The position numbers and the translations under genes are program-made. A model generated the notes under the pieces. The model was given only the letters and a program-made list of their open reading frames with translations, did not search any database and had not been told where the DNA came from. A DNA stretch of 64,000 bases, taken from contig OY759266.1 of assembly GCA_963662155.1 (NCBI GenBank), positions 58,508,010 to 58,572,009 of the forward strand, given 5' to 3'. This document shows positions 1-58,232 of this stretch, piece by piece (the first letter of the stretch is position 1; every line of letters begins with the position of its first letter). Source of the DNA: Lamellibrachia columna (Eukaryota; Annelida; Polychaeta; Sabellida; Siboglinidae).

Positions 1-337
1 TGATGCCTTGCATCACCACCCGCCCCCAGAGTGGAGAGGGACAGCTGCTCTATCAAGGAAGAAGCACGCATAGAAAAGAAAAACCTAACCAAAATAGAGA
101 CACCGTTTTTTTTTTAAATAATGTTAAAATAAATAAGTACTGATCAGAACAGTGACAATCCTTCAAAACAACCTTTCTGACCTGTATTCCAATCACTAAC
201 TCATTCCCAAGATATACAAAAGTTAATTGACCAGCATGTTCACATTGTTGGAAAATGTTAAGAGTAGTCGCAAATATCATAGAGTAGTCTTTGAATGTAT
301 AATGGATTTTGTTGTCAATGACAGTGTAAATACTTTT

Positions 338-582
338 TTACATGCTAGACTTCCCTCATGGGTGCCATGTTTTTACATGCTAGACTTCCCTCATGGGTGC
401 CATGTTTTTACATGCTAGACTTTCCTAATGGGTGCCATGTTTTTACATGCTAGACTTCCCTCATGGGTGCCATGTTTTTACATGCTAGACTTCCCTCATG
501 GGTGCCATGTTTTTACATGCTAGACTTTCCTAATGGGTGCCATGTTTTTACATGCTAGACTTTCCTCACGGGTGCCATGTTG
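338..582. repeat. Minisatellite, 35 bp x ~7, PHF5A intron 1
   Basis: Seven copies of a 35-bp unit containing acatgctagact and catgggtgcca, with only a few substitutions between units. It lies about 250 bp upstream of the exon 2 acceptor and contains no copy of that exon. Confidence 0.95.
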
Positions 583-836
583 CCAAATTTTACACAAAAC
601 TATTAACAATTTCTAGGATGTATATTTATTGACACAACAGATTATTATTATCTGTATAATTATTTGGGTGTTTCAGGTTTTTCCCACGCATGCATAGTTG
701 CTATGCTTTTGGTCACATCTTTAAATATGTATCCAAAACACCTGTAAACACCACAGTTCCTGTTAGTCACGTTGTGAATATTTGAAAAATTTTGATCAGG
801 TCCATCCAGTTGTTATATGTTTTGTTTATGTTTCAG

Positions 837-860
837 CTATTGGAAGATTGTGTGAAAAAT
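837..860 (+). CDS. PHF5A: PHF5A exon 2 (24 nt)
   Basis: A micro-exon between tttcag and gtaagt. It encodes the residues around IGRLCEK, entering after 1 nt of a codon and leaving after 1 nt of the Cys codon, which is completed in exon 3. Too short to appear as an open reading frame; recognised from the conserved protein. Confidence 0.93.
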
Positions 861-2843
861 GTAAGTATAGTTTGTAACATAAATGTGTGTACATGCAGCT
901 ATTTTTTTTATTAATTGCAAAGTGCACAAACCAAAATAGTGTAAATATAATTTTGTCAAAGCACTTTTATATGTATAAATATAGCAGTAGCTGCTTTACT
1001 AGTTAGTGGGTTGGTGGTTGTGAGATGTAAGGAAGCCTGGCTTTCTGCTGATTCAAGGAATGTTGTCAGTTCATAGATGTGAGCATGTCATTGTATCATC
1101 AATGTGACTTGCGCTTAAGAGAATGTTCCCCAGGCAGTGAATTTATTTTTATTATAAGCTATATAATCGATATATCTATTTCATCACATTGATGAAGGTG
1201 TTACAAATTATAACTGAATGATTAATGTTATTTTGTTTAACTAAGCTATGCGCTAATGATAGTAACTCTACATTGTATGATGCATCATACATTTAACCCC
1301 TTCAGGTTTTCTTCTTTGAATTGATTATTATTTGCCAGTCTCTATTTCCTTCTTATATTAAATCACAGTAAATGACACTTCATTGTAGGCGATGGTAAAT
1401 GTGTGATCTGTGACTCGTATGTGCGTCCATGCACACTCGTCAGAATATGCGACGAGTGCAATTACGGGTCATACCAAGGTCGCTGCGTCATCTGCGGAGG
1501 TCCTGGTGTCTCGGATGCGTACTACTGCAAGGAATGCACCATTATGGAGAAAGATGTAAGGCTCACTGTTCCACTAGCGTGAACGAATGATAGACCTGAT
1601 TTGTCTCTTTATCTGCTATTACACTGTGCATATATTTTCTTCATTGTTGTAAGTTTTCATTATTATATGAAGTAAACAGAGCTTAAATGCAGGATCATAT
1701 GTTACCAGTCCAAAAAATTTTTGGCAATTTACCGATGACATAACATGTTAAAACTATATAAATATTTTTATTGTATTTATTTATTAAATAAAGTGTTACG
1801 TCCCATTCGTTTGTTTCTGTCCCAAAATCTGCATTATATAAAGTGACGGGTCATGCTTTACCTAAGAAGGGGTATTCCCATCCACAACAAATTTTACCCA
1901 GAGCGGGTACATTATTTACATGTGCAGTGTATATGTAATACAGTATATTTATATTGGTATGAAATTAATATCTTATGACTCTAGGTTAGTTATGGATAAT
2001 TATTTAGAACTGCATTTTGTATTCGAGTTCATTTCTTCACCACCATTGTTACATATCAAGTGTTTGTATTTTGGGACTTAAAATTATAAGCATTTCCAAA
2101 GTTCAGAATTACCCTGGTCCAATTATTCAGGACAGCAAAATCTTGTGTTATGTAATTTGTAATTTTAAATAACTTGTCTGGGTTAACTTGTTGTGGTTTT
2201 TGGGGACTTTTATAGGCTATTAGTGACATGTACGGTGCAGCAATTTGTATCACTATACTTTTCAGCCTGCTGGTTGCCATAGATCTGTATACCACAAAAC
2301 ATCAAAACAGCTCTCGTTGACATTGATGCAGGAATATAAATACCAGAATGAAACAGGGATTTAAAACAGATTCTGTTATTCTGCATACTACTACTGTACC
2401 ACATACATCAAACATGTTACTATTGTCCCATTTGTAACATGGCTGGATGCACATCAGTACAGAAAACATTATGATGGTTCCGCTAAAAAAATATTTTGTG
2501 GACAACTTGTAAAATCTAATTGCTTATTCTTGGGGACAAATACATTGTACAAGTTGATAATTCCTGTTAATTTCCTGTTTCATTTTCCTGTTTTATTACA
2601 ATTTAGTAACTACCATGTAACCAATATACACCAGTATATGTTGTCATAGTTATTTTATTGTGTACACTATGTTTTCACTTAAAGCTATACATTTTTGTTT
2701 CGTCATGATATGAATTTCTTTAGCATTGTTGGGTGGTAAATATTATGTTTCAGAGAGACGGATGTCCCAAGATTGTCAACCTAGGCAGTGCAAAGACAGA
2801 TCTGTTTTATGAGAGAAAGAAGTATGGCTTCAAGAAGAGATAG
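837..2843 (+). CDS. PHF5A: PHF5A (SF3b14b/Rds3) splicing factor, partial: exons 2-4
   Basis: Three exons (837-860, 1389-1555, 2754-2843) join in phase to give residues 18 to the end of the 110-residue PHD-finger-like protein PHF5A. Family knowledge: PHF5A is a small zinc-knot subunit of the U2 snRNP SF3b complex, sits beside SF3B1 at the branch-point adenosine pocket, and is nearly invariant in eukaryotes. Seen here: paired CxxC motifs typical of the family (CEKC, CVIC, CDEC, CVIC, CKEC) and the conserved C-terminus ending GFKKR before TAG. Match to the animal protein is almost residue for residue. The first 17 residues, including the start codon, are not in 1-836, so exon 1 lies left of the window. 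All introns are GT-AG. A 35-bp tandem repeat lies in the intron just before exon 2. Confidence 0.97.
1389..1555 (+). CDS. PHF5A: PHF5A exon 3, zinc-knot core
   Basis: Follows ttgtag and ends at gtaagg. It encodes most of the zinc-binding knot, with [11 protein letters not shown] and [10 protein letters not shown] segments, and ends in phase 0 after EKD. Confidence 0.97.
2754..2843 (+). CDS. PHF5A: PHF5A terminal exon 4
   Basis: Follows gtttcag. It begins [11 protein letters not shown] and ends with TAG at 2841-2843. The 3' UTR follows; no unambiguous polyadenylation site was assigned. Confidence 0.97.
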   Translation, partial: RDGCPKIVNLGSAKTDLFYERKKYGFKKR

Positions 2844-3550
2844 TGGTCCATCCTTCACTGAACTTTACTTCTAATAGTTGCCATCATCAGTCAACAATTT
2901 TTGATAGGACATTTAATTTACTGATGGAACAATCACACTAAGTTGACCACCGAGCATTCACAACACCCAAAACAAAACTTGCGTAACACATGTTTGACAT
3001 TTTGCATTTACCTCTTCATGTTAGTTTATTGTTAAATCGATTCATTCAGACCCGTCCTCAGTGTTTTGACAAGGGGTGTTCGAGCATACACAATAAGTAG
3101 GAGATTTCTGAGACGATTCTGACAAAATTCTCTCAAAAGGGGGTTCAAACAAACATTCAAACTGAGGATGGGTTGATTCAGAAGCTGCTGCTTTTTACTA
3201 GCAGTACATCCCAACCACTATGTTTATAATAAATTTTTTAAAGAAATCTCATTCTATGTATTTGTTGTTTTGTGGTTAACTTCAGGTGGATATATATATG
3301 TGGGTGTTTCCTTCCTCAAGTATGACTTGAGTCGTTGTCATGTCGCACTTTTACAAGACTTGATCTGACATATATTGTAGAAAGAGTGGTTTTCGCTAGA
3401 TTTTTTATATGTAAAGTAAACTATAGATATGCAATATTTTTTAATTGTTTAGCGTCGTTGCCACGCAAGTTGTTAATCATTTTAAATTCAACAACAAATA
3501 ACAACAAAAAATTATGCGTTACTGTATATTCACCCATATGGAGTACAGCC

Positions 3551-4062
3551 TGTAGTGTGGGGCAAAGCGCACTCCTTTAGGGGCGTGCATACACAATTTG
3601 GCCTACTTATTTTCATCTAAGGCAGAAACTAAATAATTCCAATACACAACTCTTAGTATCTGTAAAGTGATATAATTGCAGCATTTTGGTAACAACACAA
3701 GAAATAAATAAATTTTAGTGGCAGTCCGACATAGTTCACAAATTTCACCATGTACACTTTGCCCCGCTACTGTATATTATATGGTAGGTTATTGTTCCAC
3801 CCATTTATTTAGTGGAACACAACCTATTAATGCTCAGTGTCAATCTGTAGACCCTATTTACTTAAAGTTCAAACAAGCATGGTAATACAATTAGAATATC
3901 AGGACACATGATCATAGCTCTTGTCTGTTGACTTAAGTGAGCGTTCATTTCACAAATAGTCATAAAAAATACCATGCATGTATTAAACGTATTAGCACTG
4001 GTAGTTTATACGACAACCACTCCCATTTTGCCCAACAATAGGGGTGCGCTTTGTCCCACATT
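3551..4062. mobile_element. Possible MITE with short terminal inverted repeats
   Basis: The sequence tgtggggcaaagcgcactcc near 3554 is matched in inverted orientation near 4030-4062 (ggtgcgctttgtcccaca). The two arms enclose about 500 bp of non-coding AT-rich DNA. A partial extra copy (ctttgccccgc) is at 3768. This fits a small non-autonomous DNA transposon. A Tigger/pogo-type origin is only suggested by the nearby transposase relic. Confidence 0.45.
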
Positions 4063-4249
4063 GAATGGGTACCATGAAAATGATCAATATAATGTGTCCC
4101 ACATTATTACTTGCATGAATCAATGACTCCTGTTATATTTTTGATTAGTTAAAGTACCTATTCTGTGACACTGTTTACAGCTGTTAAACTTGTTACAAAT
4201 ATAATAATATATGGTACGAAGCTAAACTGACGAGAAATAACAAATGACT

Positions 4250-5160
4250 GATCGGCTATATCTACAGATCACCAAACAGTAATGTCACAAATGATGCAAA
4301 TATAAATGATACACTGAAAAAAGCAAACAATCTAGGTTTCTCACATGTACTGATATTTGCTGACCTTAACCATCCAAGTCTCAGTTGGTGTGAGAACACT
4401 TCAGCACCTGATGGCAACCACCCAAGCACCATCTTCATTGAAGCAGTCCGGGACACCTTCCTGACCCAGCATGTGACTGAGCCCACTCACTATAGCGGAA
4501 ACAACACGCCAAACACACTGGATCTGATATTCACCAACGAAGTGGGCATGATCGAGAAGTACCTGGCACCAATAGGAAAGAGCCACCAGTCACTACTGAG
4601 TTTAAATTTGTCCACCAAATCTAAGGTCGACAAATGCATATAATATATGACAAAGGAAATTAGAGATAAGAAATGAGAGAAATTATTCCCTCTAGTAACT
4701 GGAATGAAGATTTTAGAGATAAATCAACAGAACAATGCAAGGTAATCCTTGGGGAATCCATAAGTATTGCATAAAACAAACATACCAAACTACACAATGG
4801 GAGGTAAAGTAAGAAAATCCAGACCACTTTGGACAAATATCAAGACCTTCAGAGCAGTCAAGAGCAAGCCTGAGACATGTGCTATACAGAGAGACCAGAT
4901 ATGAACAGCACTATATTGAATATAGAAGAACATCAAACAGAGCCAAGACAAAGGTGAGAAAGGCAGTCCGAGATTTTGAGAGACAGATAGCCAGGTCAAA
5001 GATGAAGACTTGTTCAGCAGTGGCAGATCTTGAGCGTCTGGATGGGACAATGACTGAGACTGATGTTGACAAAGCCGAAGTACTCTTTCACAAGTGTCTT
5101 CACCCTAGAAAGCCTTGAGAACATCCCCACATTTGAGAGAAGACTGCACAGAGCACCGAT
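4250..5160 (+). mobile_element. Non-LTR retrotransposon fragment (CR1/L2-like), endonuclease to pre-RT
   Basis: Starting near 4255 the + strand encodes a degraded apurinic endonuclease C-terminal half: a YRSPN motif, then a FADLNHP motif (the GDFN-type active-site block), then a NTLDLIFTN motif and a KSHQSLL block in place of the usual S-D-H. After a frame break at about 4640, an arginine-rich linker (4879-5118) leads toward the reverse transcriptase with a DKAEVL motif. No RT domain follows. Stops and frameshifts show it is dead. The clade is inferred from motif style. Confidence 0.8.
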
Positions 5161-5379
5161 ACCATGTGAATTGTATATAAGTCAGTAGTGGTACAGATAG
5201 TACTGGTAGTGGGTAGCCGATAGGCATGATTTACTAATTATGTGTAAACACCTTTTGGGGGCCGGCATGCTTGCTGAGATTATTTGATGGTGTAAGCTTG
5301 CCTAATTTCCTGCTCTTTAATTAATAAATCTAAATGTTATTCTTTGGCCTATTTCAATCTACGCTGGACTCCCGCCTAT

Positions 5380-6700
5380 ATATTTCCATGTAAACTTCCG
5401 CGATCACATGATAAACGGGGATCCAAATGGAAGTCTGGGTCTTAACTTTGCCACCCAGTCTGGATGGATGAATTCTGAATTGTTCCCTAAGGTACTAGAG
5501 CACATCATTGAGCACATGGATGTATCTGTAACGAAACGTGGAGTTCTAGTCATGGATAACCATGAAAGTCACATTTCTGTAGAGGTGGTGGAAATAGTGC
5601 GAGAAAAGGGTTTGTCAATTGTCATATTCCCCCTACACTGCAGTCATCGAATGCAGCCTTTAGAAGTAGGAGTATATGGGCCCTTTAAACGCTACTTCAA
5701 CACAGCATGCGACTCTTGGATGCTCTCACACTCAGCTAAGACAATCACCATTTATGATGTTGCAGAACTGAGTGGGTAAGCGTTTGGTAAAGCGTTCTCA
5801 CACTGCCACATAACGTCATCATTAAAAGCAACCGGTATCTATCCAATGAACAGGAATATATTCCCCGACGATATGTTCCTGTCGGCGGCTGTCACTGACA
5901 TATACGTTGATGTGAATACACCTGCGACAGAACCAGCACCATCGACTGGTCAAGGATCACCAGCAGCATCGACCAGTCAAGGATCACCAGCAGCATCTAC
6001 TAGGCAAGGATCACCAGCAGCATCTACTAGTCAAGGATCACCATCAGCACCTACACTTAAAGGATCACCTGAGTCATCTGAGAGGCACACGCCTGAGGAC
6101 CTATGACCATACCCGAAGGCAGCTCCTCGAAAAGCAACTGCAACAAAATGGAGAAAAAGAAAATCTGCCATCATCACTGACACTCCTGCGAAGGAAGAGT
6201 TACTATACAGAAGAAAGGTAAACATTGTCACAAAACCAAAGAGGGCAAAGAAAACATGTCTACCTTTCGTACAGGACAAACATGTCAACCTGGACGCGAG
6301 CAGGCCAGGAACAGGTTACACAGACATTGACAACGGCAGGCGAGATGAACGGGACATACGAGACATGGACGTGGAAGATGACAAGCAAAATGGACATCAC
6401 GTGGATCTCCACATCCACAAAGACGAATAGGTAGTTGTGTCATACGCTGAAAAAAAAACAGTTGTTCATGACATCGACTTGGTGTTGGATGAGGAAGATG
6501 AGCATGGAGACACTGAAGTTCACTTCTTACGGAAGGCACACGAGATAAACAATGCTTATGTAGATCCGGTTGTCGAGGACATCCATGTAACGTCAGTAAA
6601 GGTAGTGCTTCCCAGACAGGTAGATGAGCAATGTCCTACCAAGAGAACTACAGGAATTAAGTGGTTTCCTGTAAACCTGGAACACTACCATATCAAGTAG
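5380..6700 (+). mobile_element. Tigger/pogo-like DNA transposon relic (DDE_1 transposase C-terminal part)
   Basis: An open stretch at 5408-5779 encodes the second half of a DDE_1 catalytic core: GDPNGS, a VMDNHESH block (second catalytic Asp), and FPLHCSHRMQPLEVGVYGPF, the block that normally carries the third acidic residue as QPLDVG; here it reads LE. The frame then breaks near 5776. A Ser/Ala/Pro-rich tail (5846-6106) holds about six imperfect 24-27 bp repeats reading GSPAAST. Further charged segments, including a lysine/arginine-rich stretch near 6120-6420 and an acidic one at 6437-6700, look like the C-terminal tail. The N-terminal helix-turn-helix domain is missing. Inactive copy. Confidence 0.8.
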
Positions 6701-7010
6701 GAAGATATGTGATGATAAGCTAATACATAGTTTGTAGGTAGTTTGGGGTAATTAAACATAACTTAGACAATTGCTATTAATTGCAAACATTTGTTATCCC
6801 CCCCAGAATGAGGAGTTATGGGTGGCAAGCCTGCATGTTGTCGAGATCATCCTTTCTATGCCAGTGGTGGCAATGTAGTATTTCCAAAACAGGTGAGAAT
6901 TATAGGAATTAAGTGGTTTCAAGTAAACCTGAAAAGCTACAATCAAAACTACGAAAATACTTGATAGTAAATATGTTGTAGGTAGGCTGGTGGTAATTAA
7001 ACATATCACT
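6595..7010 (+). repeat. Diverged duplicate of the transposon 3' end
   Basis: The segment at about 6885-7008 (aggaattaagtggtttc, gtaaacctg, aattaaacat) repeats the transposon tail at about 6615-6765 with many substitutions, so the 3' end is duplicated in tandem. No intact reading frame survives in the second copy. Confidence 0.6.
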
Positions 7011-7029
7011 TCCCAGCAAGCATACTTTC

Positions 7030-7360
7030 ATTGGCCCTTAATTGGGCCTATATTGGCATTACGATTAGCTTTGATCGGACCAATGTAGGAATGCCGGTAT
7101 AGTAGAATTGTGCCACAATCGCACCAGAATTGGGCCCTAACCATTTGCACATTGGCCCAATACTAGGCCCAATGCTGGCAAACTATATTGGTCCAATGCT
7201 GGTTTTCAGTATTGATTCATTCCGGTTTCATTCTGGCGTAATGTTGGCAATGGTATTGGCCCAATGCTGGCACAATTTGGGCACTTTACCGATATCCTTT
7301 ATTGTTCAAATTTGGGTACGTATTATTCTAGCTGGCAATAATACTGGATAAATACTGGTT
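7030..7360. repeat. Degenerate ggcccaat/attgggcc-rich interspersed repeat
   Basis: About ten imperfect occurrences of a motif like ttggcccaatgctggc in both orientations across 330 bp. Units are too irregular to be a simple minisatellite. Function unknown; nothing coding is seen. Confidence 0.5.
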
Positions 7361-7418
7361 GTTATTAGTCTAGTACCCTATCCTCATTTACTCACCACTT
7401 CTTGGTCAGACAGGTTTG

Positions 7419-7419
<1 letters not shown>

Positions 7420-7506
<87 letters not shown>
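7420..7506. repeat. (GT)n microsatellite
   Basis: An uninterrupted run of about 43 GT dinucleotides. Confidence 0.98.
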
Positions 7507-7510
<4 letters not shown>

Positions 7511-8222
7511 CGCATGTGTGGGAGGTACATACATATATCAGCAAGTGTTGGGGAGGGGGTATATCATTCTTGATTCCAAAGCCACTGTTCTGTAGATTTC
7601 CTGATATGGTCAAAGTGTACTATGTTCATGGATATATCTTGCTGCAACAAATATTTTTGACCACATGTTTGACTTGTGTCTACTAATTAAAGAAAGTTTA
7701 AATTGCAATTTGATAAATGGACATATAAATAATATAGAAAAACAGATTTCCGATCATAAAACACTTTAATTTATATAAAAAGCAACACATTTTTAATCTA
7801 AATGCTTCTTTTATTTCAACAGACAATGTAAGTCATCAGATTTACGCACTGCATATATTATAAGTGTAAGCACAGTGATCAATGGTGAAAAATTATGTTG
7901 ACATTCAGCTGTTGGCACAAGAGCGTAACTGAGAACAATCTACTAACAAAAGTACATGTAAACATCTAGCTTTGTTAACGTACACTGATGTTTCAGGTAA
8001 AACATAAATTGCATCGTAATGAACATCATAGCATGGACGAAAACTGATATTAGCACCAATTCCTATATTTGTTTTACTCTTTACAACAAATCTTTCACAA
8101 ACTCTTGAGTAATATTTTCCTATTGGGTGCTTTAAAATCAATACAGAATGTAACCAACTCAAGATTCCTCTACATTCTACGGAAAAGTTACTAGCAATGA
8201 AATTCCCAACACTGAACGTATA

Positions 8223-8325
<103 letters not shown>

Positions 8326-8700
8326 CACTTTACATGTGACAAAGGAACAATAGCCCCACAATATTAATTTACACTATTTTTGTAAGAATGGTGACTTGGA
8401 CAGTCAACAAGAAAATTCAACACTGAACATGTATGTTATTTGGAGTTGTGCAGATTGTGAAAGCCTCTACCAGGTAAACAAAACACACCTTGGATATGTA
8501 AAATGAAAGTTATTTGATTTGTGAAATCTGATTTTTGTTGGACAACTTGAGAAATGACTAGGGCATTGAATCAAAACATATAGGCACACAAATATATTGC
8601 ATCATATATGAGTTATCATGTGACGGCATTGTGTACCTACCAGAAAGCTATGTGGTGTCAAAGTTCAAGAATAGAACAAAAAGCACACAATCTACTACAT

Positions 8701-10134
8701 TCAAGGGGAGTCAGTAATGGGTAGGCAGTCAGCATTGCGGAGTGGCACACTCAAGCGGCGCTTTCTCCCACCACACCTATCTGCTGCATTGTGGAGATAG
8801 AGTTTCATGTCCCGATGGACATCAGCCTCTGAAGCCTGTATCCCCACCTTAGCTTGAAGCACTGCTCCTTGTGTTGGAAAAATAAAAGTTTACATTTACT
8901 CAGAATATGGTAGATCAATATGGTTTGAGACAAACTTGCTAGCCATTGTTAATTAAGCACACATGCTTGCAACAGAAAGGGTTACTGCCTGTGAATAAAG
9001 GGAACGAATTAGGGTAAATTTATATGCAATGTCCTTCTTATGAATCATGGAAAAAATATCCAAACTAAAATTCAGTGAAGATAACTGCTATTCAGTAGAT
9101 TGTTTTGTAGGAAGAGAACAAATAAAGAATACTTATCATGTCAATACTGCCAAAAAATAATACAACATATATCTAGTAGTGGTTATAAGTACACCCCCTC
9201 ACCCTCCCACCACCCCAGTTTTGCACGAAGAGAACAAATAAAAAATACCTATCATGTCAATACTGCCAAAAAATAATACAATATATATCTAGTAGTGATT
9301 ATAAGTACACCCCCCCTCACCCTCCCACCACCCCAGTTTTGCAGGAAGAGAACAAATAAAGAATACCTATCATATCATGCCAATACTACCAAAAAAGTAA
9401 TACAACATATATCTTGTAGTGATTATGTGTACACCATCCTTTCTTTCAGTAAAAGTGACCACATAAATAGGATGACCACAGCTGGGTATAAAACGTTGAA
9501 CACGTCTAGTAATTGTCATGTTTGGCTACCAGCTTGGTTAACCAGAAATTCAACTCCGAATTCTATCATTTAGCACATTGTAAATACAGTGGCCAACTTC
9601 TATGTAGCCCCTCTGATAATGAGAATTTTCTGGGACACTTTGTAGACACTTCCCATGGTAAAATACCACTAGAAGTGACTACCCCTCTTATAAGACCACT
9701 TTGAGCTGGCAGAAGGGATACAAAGTGGGGGGACTACTGCAGCAGTCACTATGCTGTGATAACATACAGTTACAACTGTCTTCCATCTGACCTTGAATAC
9801 AGTAGCAAAATTAAACTTCCTTTAAGTATTATGCACAAATAAAAAAATTAAATGTTTGCCATTTCTTCTGCACATGTCTCTTTACAAAACTATGGAAACC
9901 AATAACTACAACTTACTTGCCTCGATTTGTTCCTGCTTGCACCATTTGCCTTGATTTTCTCTTGCAACACTCAGCCACCTTAGTCCTGATATACTGCTTC
10001 TATACTTCTGCTGACAGATCTTTGAAATGCTTGTTTGGTGGCTTATTCTGCTGCATCTGCTTTTCCTTGGCTGTGTCGTCATCTTTGCATGCTCGTTTTT
10101 TGGATCCCTCTGCTTGTTCTTCCTGGCTTTCCAT
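8701..10134 (-). pseudogene. Possible two-exon minus-strand gene or pseudogene, product unknown
   Basis: Two blocks read as exons on the minus strand. The first (10134-9921) starts with ATG and encodes a charged, lysine-rich segment beginning MESQEEQAEGSKKR. It meets an in-frame TAG at 10002-10000, then continues open (KQYIRTKVAECCKRK) to a consensus GC-type donor (gag|gcaagt). The second (8867-8701) follows cacaag and reads RCGGRKRRLSVPLRN to a TGA. Joining the blocks through a GC-AG intron keeps one frame and would give about 126 codons. I do not recognise the protein. The internal stop argues for a pseudogene, a different splice pattern, or coincidence. Confidence 0.35.
9107..9432. repeat. 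Tandem repeat, ~115 bp x ~3
   Basis: Three successive copies of a unit running from gaagagaacaaata through accctcccaccaccccag. They differ by small indels. The array lies in the intron of the putative minus-strand gene. Confidence 0.9.
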
Positions 10135-10349
10135 AGGCAAAGTCAATCGCCCTACAATGTTTTTCTATCTGGCTGTTGCTACTACCAGAGACGAAGAGCG
10201 GGGCGAACATTTTTGCCTAGGCTTTCCACTGTGCTCGCCGTTTTTCATTTCTGTGTTAACTTATTTTATTATACATGAATGCTTGTGTGATTGTATGTAT
10301 GCATACATACACGCACACAAGCAATCATATATAATAAAATGAGTTAAAT

Positions 10350-10926
10350 TACATTAATTGGTATAACTTTGCTGGCGTGCTTTTTCTGCTAAAATCGAAC
10401 GTAGCCAGATACAAAAAGTAGTATCGTATATGCTGAGATAAGTGGAGTGTGAGGGAGGGGCTGCACGTCGTCCCGCACCACTGTATTTATGTTTAGTTGA
10501 TGTTTTATTGTCAAAGCTGGTGGACCGAAACGCGAACGCCATAAACATCGTATACGTGGTGCCGTCTAGCGACTACTGTCAAATTTGTGAAGAATGATAC
10601 GCGGAGGAATTTTTTCAATAACAAAATCACAAATATTCTTATCAAAATAAGCATCACGTGCGCGTGTCCATTAATATTCCAACTCAGTTGTACAATGCGC
10701 TGTTAATAAACGCGAAGGAGTTTAACTTGGTTGTTGCATCGAAAGGAAATATTTCTTTTCTCGCAATAGTGCGTATCCGGTTTGACGTCAGCTGTCGATG
10801 CCGCTAAGATCGCCCGAAACCAGGGAAGGACCATGGAATCGTTGCTGGCCGGAGTGATTAAACATCAGGCGTCCTCTTGACAGGAAACGTTTGTTCGTTA
10901 GCGAATTGAACAGGGCAGCTTTCAAC
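10350..10926 (+). promoter_or_regulatory. Probable SEC14L1 promoter and 5' leader
   Basis: The 570 bp before the SEC14L1 start codon are richer in CG dinucleotides than the surrounding AT-rich DNA, as expected for an animal 5' end. No convincing TATA box or initiator was identified, so the transcription start is not placed. If the minus-strand gene at 8701-10134 is real, this region could be a bidirectional promoter. That is inference. Confidence 0.45.
10833..10880 (+). other. Upstream ORF in SEC14L1 leader (15 codons)
   Basis: ATG in a strong translation context (accatgg) opens a 15-codon frame ending TGA at 10878-10880. That is 46 nt before the SEC14L1 ATG and in a different frame. It would be translated first if transcription starts upstream of 10833, which the sequence alone does not settle. 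Confidence 0.45.
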
Positions 10927-57591
<46,665 letters not shown>

Positions 57592-57710
57592 CTTGGTGGC
57601 GCACTCGCTGCGCCACCACCACTAGCGCCACCTAGTGCTGCTCACCCACTTGATGCTGGCGATGCAGCGACAGTGATGGACGGGAACATGGAGGGTCATT
57701 CATGAGTAAC
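57592..57710 (+). other. Start of SEC14L1 3' UTR
   Basis: Sequence after the TGA includes a potential stem (tggcgcactcgctgcgcca) and CG-rich sequence. No confident polyadenylation signal was placed. Confidence 0.4.
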
Positions 57711-58124
57711 ATGAGTAACATGGAGGGTCATTCATGGGTAATATGAGGAAACATTCTACAATGCAAGATTTGTTTGAAGTTACACTGTTACAAAAGTGTG
57801 CTTGTTTGCGTGCGTGCGTGCGTGCCTGTGTGCGTGCGTGCGTGCCTGTGTGCATGTCACACAAGTGCAGCAGACACAACTTTTTAGGTCATGACGGCAC
57901 ACTACATAATGGTAGATGGTTTGCCTCTTGTCAGCTGTCACAAAGAATACAGGCTGGATATATGATTCCAGAAAGGCATTACTTCTGATCAACACCATTG
58001 ACAAGACCTCTCCCTTTGCAGTATCTGAACACTTGACAGCTGTTCATGTGGTTCTTCTTGGCATTCGGTGACACTAAACTCCTCGCAAAATAGACAATGT
58101 CACGTTGCCAAAACATACATAATA

Positions 58125-58232
58125 CTACACATGTACACAGGTACACATGTACACAGGTACACACATACGCAGGTACACATGTACACACGTACACATGTAC
58201 ACACGTACACATGTACACACGTACACAGGTAC
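58125..58232. repeat. Tandem repeat of gtacacatgtacacag/cgtacac units
   Basis: About 100 bp of gtacac-based repeats with palindromic gtacacatgtac. A short gcgt/cgtg run is nearby at 57803-57855. Confidence 0.95.
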
